Source: Chloroflexota bacterium (GTDB lineage: Bacteria > Chloroflexota > Limnocylindria > Limnocylindrales > CSP1-4). From it: a stretch of 42,598 nucleotides of DNA. The notes below the pieces were generated by a model, which was given only the letters and a program-made list of their open reading frames with translations, ran no database searches and was not told the DNA's origin. Each line of letters starts with the position of its first letter. Position 1 is the first letter of the stretch. Position numbers and translations under genes: made by a program. Positions 17,301-25,872 of this stretch are shown here, one piece after another. Location: positions 1 through 42,598 of the forward strand of contig JAJZRG010000025.1 in NCBI GenBank assembly GCA_021802825.1. The letters are read 5' to 3'.

Positions 17301-18248
17301 CTATGACCCCGTCGGCAGCACGAGCAAGGGATCGACCGGCTGCCCCGAGACGAGCACCCCGAAGTGGAGGTGCGGCCCGGTCGTGTTGCCAGTCAGCCCG
17401 ACTGCGCCGATGGGCTGGCCCGCGGTGACCGAATCGCCGACGCTCACGAGCAGCTGCGCCTGAAGGTGGCCGTAGAGTGAGACGGTGTCGGCGCCGTGGT
17501 CGATCTCGACGACGACCGCGCCGCCCGGCTGGGTCCCGGCGAAGATCACGTGGCCTGCGGCGATCGCGCGGACGGTCGTCCCGAGTGGTGCGGCGAGATC
17601 GACCCCGGCGTGGAAGTGGGGGTAACAGACGCCCTCGTAGCAGAGGGGCGGTTCCAAGGTGAGCGACGTCGACCCGAAGCCCTGGGTGAGCGTCGCGCCC
17701 TCGAGCGGCCAGACGACGATCCCCGTGGCGCCGTAACGCTGCGCCCAGGCGAGCACGAGCGGCGGATACCAGTCGACGTGGTCATAGAGGTAGAGCGCAT
17801 GCCACCAGTCGGCCGGCGCGCCGTCGGAACGCAGGAGCGCCGCGGCCGCGGGGATCGCGTCGGCGGGGTCGCAGATGTCGGGATGCGCGATCCGGGCGAG
17901 TGTCGCGGCATGCACGAACGTCGCGGGTTCGAACTGCATCGGGCCACGGGCGCCGGCGGCGTTCGGGGCGCAGCCGTTCGCGTTCCGCCCGTGATCCGAC
18001 TCGACCTCGCCGATCGCGGCGAGCACGCTCCAATCCAGGCCGTAGCGGTCCCCGGACGCGCGGTAGAGGGCGAGGTACGCGGGCGGGATGTCCGCCACGG
18101 CCGCGGGGTCCGCCGCGGACGCGACCTGCGGTCGGGCGAGCGCCGCCCAGTTGCCGGCGAGGACCCCGATCGAGCCCGCCAGGATGAGAAGACAGGCGAG
18201 AGGTACGAGGCAGCCGAGCGCGGCGCACCCGCACCCAGCCCGCCTCAC
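17301..18248 (-). CDS. Lytic transglycosylase-M23 endopeptidase (VirB1-like wall enzyme)
   Basis: A 315-residue bifunctional cell-wall hydrolase. Residues 8-32 are an N-terminal signal/membrane anchor. Residues 52-165 are a goose-lysozyme/SLT-like domain with the catalytic glutamate in IGEVESDHG and GARGPMQFEPATF. Residues 185-310 are an M23 (LytM) peptidase with HFHAGVDLAAP and GPHLHFGV giving the zinc ligands. Such fusions open peptidoglycan for type IV machines. GTG 18248 overlaps the VirB4 stop by GTGA. Confidence 0.93.
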   Translation of the reverse strand: MRRAGCGCAALGCLVPLACLLILAGSIGVLAGNWAALARPQVASAADPAAVADIPPAYLALYRASGDRYGLDWSVLAAIGEVESDHGRNANGCAPNAAGARGPMQFEPATFVHAATLARIAHPDICDPADAIPAAAALLRSDGAPADWWHALYLYDHVDWYPPLVLAWAQRYGATGIVVWPLEGATLTQGFGSTSLTLEPPLCYEGVCYPHFHAGVDLAAPLGTTVRAIAAGHVIFAGTQPGGAVVVEIDHGADTVSLYGHLQAQLLVSVGDSVTAGQPIGAVGLTGNTTGPHLHFGVLVSGQPVDPLLVLPTGS

Positions 18249-20458
18249 GAGCTATCGGGCGGTTCGTACTTCGTGTGGGACTGCGCGACGAGATCGGCCG
18301 GTCGCGACGTGAGCATGGCGTACTCGCGCCGGGAGACGACGGCCTCGAAGGCGGTGTGGCTGCGCCCGACGAAGAGCAGGCCTTCGCCGGGACGGGCATG
18401 TACGAGCGCCCGGCGCTCGGCGGGGGTGAGGTCGAAGAAGCGGACGAGGGCATCGGCGCCCTCGGGTGTTTGGCCCAACAGGACCCGCAGGTCGCACTGC
18501 TTGACGATCGCCTCGCCGAAGGGCGAGCGGAGGAACTCGACGATGTCCTGGGTGGCGAGCTGGAGCCCGGCGTGGTAGTGGCGGGCCGAGCGGGCGAGCT
18601 CCTCGATGAAGTCGGCCCCTGACGCCTGGCGCATGACCTTCCAGGCCTCGTCGACCACCACGAGCTTGGGCGCGAGATCGGCCCGCACGAGATCCCAGAG
18701 CACCGAGAGTGCGGCGAGCTGGGCGACGTCGCGGACCTCGGGATCGCCGATCGCCGCAAGGCCGACGACGAGGACCCGCCGGTCAGCCGGGAGCGGTCCC
18801 GAGGCGGCGAACAGCCCCGCCAGCGACCCGGTCGCCCAGCGCTCGAGCCGCCGTGCCAGGGGTCCGCCCTCGGGCTCGGCAGCCAGGCGCTCCACGACGT
18901 CGGCCAGGGTCGGTGGGTGGCGGCCATGGGTGGCGGGGTCGGGCGAGATGCCGGCCGCCGTGTAGGCGGCCCGCAGGGCCCGGTCGAGCGCCGGCCGCTC
19001 GTCACGCGACAGGCCGCCCGCCATGGCGGCGAGCAGCCGATCGAGCATCGCGAGCTTGGCCGACAGGCTCCGCTCGGTCGTCGCCCCGACGAGCGCGAAG
19101 GGATTCAGGCCGTCCCCGACGCCGAGCTCGAGATAGGTGCCGCCGAGGGCGGTCGCAAGGCGACGGTAGTCGCCGAGCGGATCGACCGCGAGGACCCGCA
19201 CGCCGCGCAGGAAGCAGCGGTGCATCTCGGCCCCGGAGAACATCGTCTTGCCGGTGCCGGTTTGCCCCAGCACGATTCCGTTGTGCGACGCGTGGGCGAA
19301 GCGATCGAGCACGATCGGCGCGCCCGTCGTCCGCGCCCGCCCGTATAGATGGCCGGCCGGTTCGTACAGATCGGACGCGACGTTGAGGAGGCTCGCCGCG
19401 AGCGAGGCCGAGTCGAGGTTGCGCTCGGCGATCGGGCGGGGCGCGGGACCCGGGAGCGCGGCGGACCACGCGTCCGCGATCCGAAATGAGGCGGTCTCGA
19501 GGTCGACGCCGAGGCTCCGTGCTTCCAGGCGCAGCGCTTCGGTGCGTTCGGCCAGCACGGCCCGATCCGGGGCTTCCAGGACGAGCATGGTGTCGACGAA
19601 GCTGATCCGCCCCGAGCCTGTGTGCACCGCGCGACGCGCGTCGGTCGCGGTTGCGCCGAGCCGCTCGCGCTCAACGTCGGCGAGTTCGCCGCGCTCGGCT
19701 GCCAACCGTTCGGCCGCCCGCACCTGGCGCAGCCGCGTCGTGAGGAAGCCCATCGCCTCGGCCCGCGCGAGCGGCCGGACCCGCATCGCGACGGCGGCGA
19801 TGCCGGGCACGACGAAGAGCCCGCTGAGCCAGCCGGGCGCGACCTCAGCCGGCCAGCGCCGCGAGAGCGCAAGCGCCGTGAGCAGACCCTCGCCCTCGGC
19901 CGCGTGGATGCCGATCCGGTGCGGGACCCCGACGCGTGCAACGTCGCTCCACAGACCGGCGATCTCGGCGGCGGGCACCTCCCGGGTGGTGAGTCCGCGT
20001 TCTTCGGCCACCCGGCCGATCGTGGCGATCACCCGCCCGAGCTCGGGCCCGCTCGCCCCGTCGAGCAGGAGGTACGTGCGTCGCAGCGGACGCGTCGCCG
20101 CCGCGCAGAGCTCGCGATAGAGGGCTGCGTACGCGGAGAAGCCGGCTGCCGCGCGGCGTCCGTCGAGGCGTTCCTCGAGGATCGAGAGATGCTCGTGGGG
20201 CGGGCGGTCGGCGGGCACCGAGAGGAGCAGGTACGGTCGCGCGATCGCGTCCTCGAAGGCGGCAAGGCCGTCGAGCGCGGCGTCGCGCTCGGTTTCGGCC
20301 ATGAGCTCGAGGCTCAGGGGGGCGAGCTCGAATCCGCCGAGAAGACGACCGTCGACGCGGAAGCCGTTGTCGTCGATCGCGGCGCGCGGCCAGTCTTCGG
20401 CGCGCGGCCCGGCAGCCGCCTTCGGGCGAGACGCCAGCATCAGGCGCGGACGGCTCAT
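18245..20458 (-). CDS. VirB4-like ATPase of the type IV machine
   Basis: A 737-residue protein. The N-terminal 350 residues are the VirB4/TraC-type domain. The C-terminal motor has Walker A GQTGTGKT (398-405), AVDPLGDYRRLA, Walker B KLVVVDEAWK (598-607) and FIEELARSARHYHAG with an RNA/arginine-finger-like stretch after it. VirB4 powers assembly and substrate transport of type IV secretion systems and is their most diagnostic gene. It overlaps both neighbours by 4 bases. Confidence 0.93.
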   Translation of the reverse strand: MSRPRLMLASRPKAAAGPRAEDWPRAAIDDNGFRVDGRLLGGFELAPLSLELMAETERDAALDGLAAFEDAIARPYLLLSVPADRPPHEHLSILEERLDGRRAAAGFSAYAALYRELCAAATRPLRRTYLLLDGASGPELGRVIATIGRVAEERGLTTREVPAAEIAGLWSDVARVGVPHRIGIHAAEGEGLLTALALSRRWPAEVAPGWLSGLFVVPGIAAVAMRVRPLARAEAMGFLTTRLRQVRAAERLAAERGELADVERERLGATATDARRAVHTGSGRISFVDTMLVLEAPDRAVLAERTEALRLEARSLGVDLETASFRIADAWSAALPGPAPRPIAERNLDSASLAASLLNVASDLYEPAGHLYGRARTTGAPIVLDRFAHASHNGIVLGQTGTGKTMFSGAEMHRCFLRGVRVLAVDPLGDYRRLATALGGTYLELGVGDGLNPFALVGATTERSLSAKLAMLDRLLAAMAGGLSRDERPALDRALRAAYTAAGISPDPATHGRHPPTLADVVERLAAEPEGGPLARRLERWATGSLAGLFAASGPLPADRRVLVVGLAAIGDPEVRDVAQLAALSVLWDLVRADLAPKLVVVDEAWKVMRQASGADFIEELARSARHYHAGLQLATQDIVEFLRSPFGEAIVKQCDLRVLLGQTPEGADALVRFFDLTPAERRALVHARPGEGLLFVGRSHTAFEAVVSRREYAMLTSRPADLVAQSHTKYEPPDSS

Positions 20459-21153
20459 GGCGCTCCCGGTGCGAGGGCGAGGTAGAACGTCGAGTCGAGG
20501 GCCGCCGCAGCGTAGGCCGGAACCTGCGCCGCGGGGATCGCCACGACGACCGAGCCGAGCTTGGGCGGGACGAGCGGCCCGTTCGCAGCGCCGGCCGATC
20601 CCGTACCCGGATCGGTGAGTGGCTGGCCGTCAGCGGTGCGCAGGGCGAGCACGGTGATGCCCTCGCCCATGACCGCCGGTGTCGGCGCCGCGCTCGCGGC
20701 GGGCCCGACGTCGGCACCGGTCTTGAGCGCGTTGGGAACCGCCACGACCTCGACCTTGGCGCCGGGAGCGAGGGCTGCCCCGACCGCCTGCGCGGGATCG
20801 GCGAGCGGCAGCGCAAATGCGACCATGCCCGCAGGCAGTGGCGCCCTGAAGCCGAACTCGAGCTGCCCCGGCGTGCGCTCGAGAACGCGCGGGTCGACGT
20901 CCTGGCCCGCGAGGATCGGGACCGACGTGTACTGACCAACCACGTCGCCGACCACGTGGGCGGCATCCGCCGGCGCGTCGGCCGGCGCGACTCGGACCGT
21001 CCCCACCATGTCGGCCGTGATCTGGGTGAGCGGCGCGATGTCCGACCGGGCCCGCACGATCTCGACGCCCGGCTGGCTGACATAGAAGACGCCGGCCGTC
21101 GCGAGGCCCGCGACGAGGAAGATCACCGCATACGCCGTTCGGCGTCCGCGCAT
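20455..21153 (-). CDS. CpaB/RcpC-like pilus assembly protein (SAF domain)
   Basis: A 232-residue exported protein with one N-terminal anchor (residues 7-25), then an SAF domain (VEIVRARSDIAPLTQITADM) and the CpaB-type second part (VGQYTSVPILAGQDVD, AFALPLADPAQAVG). In Tad systems CpaB helps the outer-membrane or wall-crossing part. AAGGAGGAG sits just upstream of ATG 21153. It lies between the VirB4 gene and the PKD-type gene, that is, a Tad part embedded among type IV parts. Confidence 0.88.
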   Translation of the reverse strand: MRGRRTAYAVIFLVAGLATAGVFYVSQPGVEIVRARSDIAPLTQITADMVGTVRVAPADAPADAAHVVGDVVGQYTSVPILAGQDVDPRVLERTPGQLEFGFRAPLPAGMVAFALPLADPAQAVGAALAPGAKVEVVAVPNALKTGADVGPAASAAPTPAVMGEGITVLALRTADGQPLTDPGTGSAGAANGPLVPPKLGSVVVAIPAAQVPAYAAAALDSTFYLALAPGAP

Positions 21154-21169
21154 CGCGCTCCTCCTTCGT

Positions 21170-22399
21170 TCATGGCCCGACGGCCGAATAGATGACGGTC
21201 ACCGCCACCGAACCCGCGACCGTCTCGGTGCGCACGGTCCCGTCGGCAAACGTGGTCCGCAGGTCGAGGACGAGCTGGACCGAGTACGTGCCCTGGCCCG
21301 GCAGCGGCGTGTCCCACTGGATCGCGATCGGGTCCGCTGCGGGATACGTGCCCGACGGGGTGGGCGCGCTTGCGTCGTTCGGGGCGGCCTCGTACGTGTA
21401 GCCGGTGAGGACGGTCGTGGCACCGCCGATCCGGATCCCGCCCGAGCGCATGAAGCCCTCGCGGACGACGATCGCGCGCGGATAGAGCGCGCAGGGCAGG
21501 CCGCGCGGCCACCAGAGCGCCGCGTGCCCAGCCGCGTCGGGGGCGACGACGGTCCCGCCCGGCAGCGTGCCCGACGGGCTCGCGCCGACCGTGACGACCG
21601 GCGGGATGTAGTCGATCGCGAGCGCGGCGATGCCCGTTGCGCGGTTGCTGATGTCGAGCGCGAACGGGACCAGCCGCTCGAGCGGGGTGCCGTCCGGGGC
21701 GAAGAACGCCGCGTACGCGCTGCCGGTGACGTGCGCCGTCGCCACGACGTCGAACTGCCCCGGCCCATACCTATGGGTGGTCGACAGTTGGTCAGGCAGC
21801 GTGGCGTTGGCCGGGTCGGTCTGGGTGGTCCCGTCGCCGAAGTCGATCGTCCAGCGGGTCACGTGGACCGAGGAGGGCACGACGTACGCCTGGATCGCTC
21901 CCGACAGCGCCCCCAGCCAGCCCGCGGTGAGCTGGGCGGTGATCGTCCGAACCTGGTTGGCTGGGGCAGACTGCGGCTGCACGCTGACCGCCAGATACAG
22001 GCTCATGTCGCCGGTCGCGGACGGGGCGAGGCCGATTGGACCCTGGCCGCCGCAGGCCACGAGGGTGACCGGGTTGGCGGGGTTCATGACCATCCCGTCG
22101 CTCGTGCGCGTCACGGTGACCCACCAATCGTGGCAGTTGGGCCCGGGGTTGCCCATGTTCTGCCAGGTCGACACAAAAGCGGGCGGGGTGCCGCTTCCGG
22201 TGTTATTGGCCGGAGGTGCCCACTGGCCGGTGGCCTTGACACCCACGAAGGCGTGGCCAGTGTCCGACGTCCAGTCGGCGACCTTGACATCGAGTCCGGG
22301 TTCGTAGGCAAAGACCCTGGCGGCGCTGCCGATTGCCAGGAGCGCTCCGCCCGCCGCGGCGAGAAGGAGCACCCTCGTTGGCAACACGAAGAGCTTCAT
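21170..22399 (-). CDS. Secreted beta-rich protein with PKD-like domain
   Basis: A 409-residue protein with an N-terminal signal peptide (residues 8-31, ending near VFA). Residues 140-220 carry a PKD-type motif (RWTIDFGDGTTQT, then THRYGPGQFDVVATA); the C-terminal part (300-400) is another strand-rich domain. No catalytic motif. Tad and type IV loci often encode one surface adhesin-like or channel-lining protein; this is a candidate. It overlaps the NTF2-like gene by ATGA. Confidence 0.75.
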   Translation of the reverse strand: MKLFVLPTRVLLLAAAGGALLAIGSAARVFAYEPGLDVKVADWTSDTGHAFVGVKATGQWAPPANNTGSGTPPAFVSTWQNMGNPGPNCHDWWVTVTRTSDGMVMNPANPVTLVACGGQGPIGLAPSATGDMSLYLAVSVQPQSAPANQVRTITAQLTAGWLGALSGAIQAYVVPSSVHVTRWTIDFGDGTTQTDPANATLPDQLSTTHRYGPGQFDVVATAHVTGSAYAAFFAPDGTPLERLVPFALDISNRATGIAALAIDYIPPVVTVGASPSGTLPGGTVVAPDAAGHAALWWPRGLPCALYPRAIVVREGFMRSGGIRIGGATTVLTGYTYEAAPNDASAPTPSGTYPAADPIAIQWDTPLPGQGTYSVQLVLDLRTTFADGTVRTETVAGSVAVTVIYSAVGP

Positions 22400-22953
22400 G
22401 TGCTCGACGCCTCCGGCGTGGCTGTGTAGTCGTCGACGAGCCAGCGACCCCCGACTTGATGTACCTGCGCGACGACACGCCGTGGAGCCAGAACTGTCGG
22501 GGTCTCGAGGGCCATACCGGTCGTCGCGCTGATGTCGTAGCCGCCCTCGGTGTAGTCGAAGGAGACCGACGCACTCGTGCCCGATAGGACGGTCTGCATG
22601 TTGTCGAGCCGCAGAACCGTGGTGATCGAGGCTTTGCCAACGGCCTTCTCGCCGTTGAGGAAGCCGGCGGCCGAGAGATACGCGGAAGAGCTCGTGCTCG
22701 TCACGAAGGGCACGACCAAGGAGGGGTCGTCCGTCTTCCGGGCCTGCGAGTACGCATCGAAGAACGCCCGCACCGCGCTCTCGGGCGTCGCGCCCGGATC
22801 GCTTGGGCTCGGCGCCAATGAGGCGCTGGGGCTGCTCGACGGGGCCGGTCCGCCGCCGCCGACGAGCACGATCGCGCCGCCTGCAGCCACGACGAGCACG
22901 ACGGCGACGAGCGCGACGATCGGGATGCGGTACCGCTCCGGGATGGTCATCAT
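22396..22953 (-). CDS. Membrane-anchored NTF2-like protein (possible VirB8 counterpart)
   Basis: A 185-residue protein: short cytoplasmic start, one membrane segment (12-33), a Ser/Pro linker, and an outer domain (ESAVRAFFDAYSQARKTDD ... QVHQVGGRWLVDDYTATP) with the helix-then-strand pattern of NTF2-like folds. VirB8 and its Gram-positive relatives have this architecture, and no other VirB8 candidate is present. Sequence identity cannot be claimed by eye, so the role is inferred. It overlaps both neighbours by 4 bases. Confidence 0.7.
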   Translation of the reverse strand: MMTIPERYRIPIVALVAVVLVVAAGGAIVLVGGGGPAPSSSPSASLAPSPSDPGATPESAVRAFFDAYSQARKTDDPSLVVPFVTSTSSSAYLSAAGFLNGEKAVGKASITTVLRLDNMQTVLSGTSASVSFDYTEGGYDISATTGMALETPTVLAPRRVVAQVHQVGGRWLVDDYTATPEASST

Positions 22954-23441
22954 GTTCGCGCCGACGCAGATCCGGTGACCGTAAGCGTCACGACCGATCC
23001 GATGCCGGCCAGCGAGAGCAGCGGCACCCGTGCAGGAACCTGGACGCGGATCGACACGGTCGGCGCAGTGACGGCGACCCCTGTGAGCGGATCGGTGCCG
23101 GGCACGTTCGTGACGACGACCTGCGCTGAGGCCGCGATCGCCGCCGGCGACTCGGCCACGAGATCGCTCGACGCCGCGAGGTTCCGGGCGACGTACTCGC
23201 GGGCGAGCGCGTCGGCTTCGGCCGGGACGAGCCGCGGTGGCTGGCCGACTGCGAGCCCTTGCACGTCAAGCGCCTGGGTCGCCGTGAGGGCCGCCGTGTC
23301 GAGCTCGGCACCGATCCGGGTCCGCAGGTCCTCGAGCGAGCCCACGGCGAGCACGAGGCTGAGTACGAGCATGAGGAGCGGGAACAGCAGCACGGCGTAG
23401 ACGGCGACCTGCCCGCGCTCCCCGCTGCGCCCGCCGCTCAA
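22950..23441 (-). CDS. TadE/TadG-like pseudopilin (atypical +5 residue)
   Basis: A 163-residue protein from a TTG start that overlaps the previous stop (TTGA). The N-terminus ERG followed by QVAVYAVLLFPLLMLVLSLV is a class III prepilin-type signal, but the usual glutamate at +5 of the mature protein is a tyrosine. The rest is a TadE/TadG-like exported domain. Together with the next two genes it makes a set of three pilin-like proteins. Confidence 0.8.
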   Translation of the reverse strand: MSGGRSGERGQVAVYAVLLFPLLMLVLSLVLAVGSLEDLRTRIGAELDTAALTATQALDVQGLAVGQPPRLVPAEADALAREYVARNLAASSDLVAESPAAIAASAQVVVTNVPGTDPLTGVAVTAPTVSIRVQVPARVPLLSLAGIGSVVTLTVTGSASART

Positions 23442-23860
23442 TGGGTCACCTCGCTGCGGGTCACGAAGGTGGAGCTCATCGGGACCGACCAGGTGCCCAG
23501 GAACGGGATCGAGGCCTGCCCCGCGATCGCCACCCGGACGCTGATCGGCTGGCCCCAGGCGGCCACCGAGGGATCGACCGTGACCTGAGCGTTAGCGGCG
23601 CTGAGGCCTCCGTCAGCGAGCTCTGCGTCGATGCGGGCTCGAACCGCCGGCGTGTCGGCGCCCACCGCCGCCGCCGCCCGCGCTCCCGCGGCAGCCGCCG
23701 CATCGAGCACGAGGTGGGTGTGCTCGAGCGAGCCGAAGACGACGACGCCGAGGAGCACCGGCACGAGCACGAGCGGCACGACGAGGACCGCCTCGACCGT
23801 CGCGAGGCCGCGCTCGGAGCGGCGCGGATCGTCGGGCGAGCCCGGCACGAACGAGCTCAT
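23438..23860 (-). CDS. TadE-like pseudopilin
   Basis: A 140-residue protein. SERG followed by LATVEAVLVVPLVLVP is a TadE-type prepilin signal with Glu at +5 of the mature part. The exported remainder (LDAAAAAGARAAAAVGADT ... TFVTRSEVTH) matches TadE proteins. TadE-like pseudopilins are minor components of Tad pili. The ATG at 23860 overlaps the Flp stop by 4 bases. Confidence 0.88.
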   Translation of the reverse strand: MSSFVPGSPDDPRRSERGLATVEAVLVVPLVLVPVLLGVVVFGSLEHTHLVLDAAAAAGARAAAAVGADTPAVRARIDAELADGGLSAANAQVTVDPSVAAWGQPISVRVAIAGQASIPFLGTWSVPMSSTFVTRSEVTH

Positions 23861-24054
23861 CCGCCCAGGAGCTGCTGGACGAGCTGGCCGATCTTGGTGG
23901 CCAGGCCCTGATTCCAGGCCATCACCGCTGCCGCGAGGACGACGAGGATGATCCCGGCGGCGATGACATACTCGAGGGTCGTGAGGCCCCGCTCGTCGGC
24001 ATGGACGATCTCCCACCCGCGGCGCAGGGCCCGGATGATCGTTCGAATGGTCAT
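23857..24054 (-). CDS. Flp-type major pilin
   Basis: A 65-residue prepilin. The leader ends ADERG and the mature part begins LTTLEYVIAAGIILVVLAAA, with Glu-Tyr at +5/+6 as in Flp pilins. The C-terminus AWNQGLATKIGQLVQQLLGG is short, as usual for Flp. GAGAGGTGG lies upstream of ATG 24054. No prepilin peptidase gene is seen in the operon. Confidence 0.88.
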   Translation of the reverse strand: MTIRTIIRALRRGWEIVHADERGLTTLEYVIAAGIILVVLAAAVMAWNQGLATKIGQLVQQLLGG

Positions 24055-24074
24055 GTCCCACCACCTCTCCGTGT

Positions 24075-24986
24075 TCACAGCCGCCCCAGCGTCGAGATGA
24101 AGAGGGGCAGGACGACGAGGACGATGAACTCGGGCAGATAGACCGCCGCGAGAATCCCGGCGAGCTTCGGCTGGACGGTCGAGGCGGCACCGAGGAGCCG
24201 GTTGCGCTCGGCCTCGCGGAGCGCGCGCTCGTGCTCGGCGAGCACGTCGGCGATTCCCTTGCCCACTCGACGTGCCTGACCGAGCGAACTCGCGAGCTCG
24301 TCGAGCTCTTCGAGATCGGCCGCCGCCGCCACGTCGCGTAGGGCCGCGTAGAGGTCGGTGCCGACGCCGTAAGCTGCGACGGCCGAGCGGACCTGTGCCG
24401 CCAGGAGGTTCGAGCCCTCCGACGAGGCATGGAGAGCGTCGGCGACGTTCGCCACCGCCCGCTCGAGACCGTCGAGCGGGGCAAGCGGCCGCACGAGGGC
24501 GAGGAAGTCGGGCAGCTCGCGGCGGAGCTGCACCTGCCGGCGCCGGCCCCGGGCCGCGAGGTACTCGGTCGGGAAGACATAGCCGACGAAGGCCACCGGC
24601 AGCGCGAGCAGGAGCGCGAACGGCAAGATCGGCGTGAGCGCCAGCCCGGCCGCGAGCACGAGCGCCCCGAGGACGAGCTTCGCGGCGTACAGCTCGGTCG
24701 GCGAGATCGCGGCCGGATCGAGGCCCGCGCGGACGATGTCGCGCTCCGACACCTGGGTCGCGATCGCTGGGGCGACGCGCGCGAGTCGGGTCGCGAGCGG
24801 GGCGACGAGCCGCTCCCACCACGGCCGTTCGGCCGACACGAGCCGCGCATAGCGATGGCGCGGCAGTCCCGCGGCGCGGGCCGCATCGAGGCGAGCGGGC
24901 ACCTCGAACCAGGGCGCGAAGATCGCCATGAGGAGGCTCACCACTGCGATCCCGCTCGTCGCCGCCCCGAGGAGTCGGAGGTCCAT
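24075..24986 (-). CDS. TadC-like inner-membrane platform protein
   Basis: A 303-residue T2SS-F domain protein with membrane segments near residues 5-25, 108-140 and 275-300. The F-domain core RRELPDFLALVRPLAPLDGLE and DLEELDELASSLGQARRVGKGI is clear. With TadB it forms the membrane platform on which the TadA ATPase acts. Confidence 0.88.
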   Translation of the reverse strand: MDLRLLGAATSGIAVVSLLMAIFAPWFEVPARLDAARAAGLPRHRYARLVSAERPWWERLVAPLATRLARVAPAIATQVSERDIVRAGLDPAAISPTELYAAKLVLGALVLAAGLALTPILPFALLLALPVAFVGYVFPTEYLAARGRRRQVQLRRELPDFLALVRPLAPLDGLERAVANVADALHASSEGSNLLAAQVRSAVAAYGVGTDLYAALRDVAAAADLEELDELASSLGQARRVGKGIADVLAEHERALREAERNRLLGAASTVQPKLAGILAAVYLPEFIVLVVLPLFISTLGRL

Positions 24987-24990
24987 TGCG

Positions 24991-25872
24991 CTACCCCTCC
25001 AACCGCGTGACGCGCAGGGAGGCCACGATGCCGGCGAGTTCGAGGAGTGCCGCCGCTGGTAGGAGGACCAGGCGTCCGAGGTCGGTGTCGATGACCGGCG
25101 CGACGAGCTCGTGGTTGGCCGCGACGAGATAGAGGAAGAGGGCCGGGATCACGACGGCGAGGATCGCTGCCTGGAGGCGGAGGCCCTTGCTCTCGGCGGC
25201 CGCCTGTCGGGCGATCGACTGGTTGCTACGCGCCGCCTCGCCGAGGGAGCCGAGGACGTCGACCGCCGCCGACGCCGGCTGATGGGTCGTCATGAGCACG
25301 ACGAGCGCGTCATAGAGGAGGGCAAGGTTGCGTCCTGCCTGGCGCCGGCGAACATCAGCCAGCGCGTCCGCCGCTGGCTCGCCGGCGTAGAAGCGCCCGC
25401 GGATCTCCTCGAAGTCGGCGCGAACCCAGCGATGACGGGCGGCCTCGGCTGCGGCCGCGAAGAGGTCCGGATACGTGCCGCCTGCCTGCGCCCGGTTGAC
25501 GATCGCTCGCAGCACTCGGGGCACCTCGTCGTCGGCCGCTCGCGCCTCCGACGCGGTGAGCGCCCGCACATACAGGCGAGGAGCGAGGGCGCCGACCAAC
25601 AACCCGATCGCGGCCATCGGCGGCGAGAGGAGCCACCCGATGAGCGCGAGGACGAGCGGCGCGCCGATCGACAGGCCGAGATAGGTCCGGGGCGCGAGGT
25701 CGAGGCGCGCCCGGGCGAGGATCGCGCGGGCCTCGGCGAGCCGGCCGCGATACCAGCCTCGCACGGCCTCCGCGGCGGCAAGCTCGGGCGCCACGCTCGC
25801 CGGTGCGAGGGCCATCCCCGCCGCGAACACCGCTACTCCGGCGCAGAGCGCGCCGATGAGCCTCAGGTCCAT
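24991..25872 (-). CDS. TadB-like inner-membrane platform protein
   Basis: A 293-residue T2SS-F domain protein with membrane segments near residues 4-25, 65-100 and 225-290. The F domain has DDEVPRVLRAIVNRAQAGGT and SLGEAARSNQSIARQAAAES. Partner of TadC; the start overlaps the TadA gene by 10 bases. Confidence 0.87.
   Translation of the reverse strand: MDLRLIGALCAGVAVFAAGMALAPASVAPELAAAEAVRGWYRGRLAEARAILARARLDLAPRTYLGLSIGAPLVLALIGWLLSPPMAAIGLLVGALAPRLYVRALTASEARAADDEVPRVLRAIVNRAQAGGTYPDLFAAAAEAARHRWVRADFEEIRGRFYAGEPAADALADVRRRQAGRNLALLYDALVVLMTTHQPASAAVDVLGSLGEAARSNQSIARQAAAESKGLRLQAAILAVVIPALFLYLVAANHELVAPVIDTDLGRLVLLPAAALLELAGIVASLRVTRLEG

Noticed and set aside
16072..17463. 463-codon rightward frame opposite the VirD4-like gene
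   Set aside because: Antisense shadow; highly biased composition, no motif.
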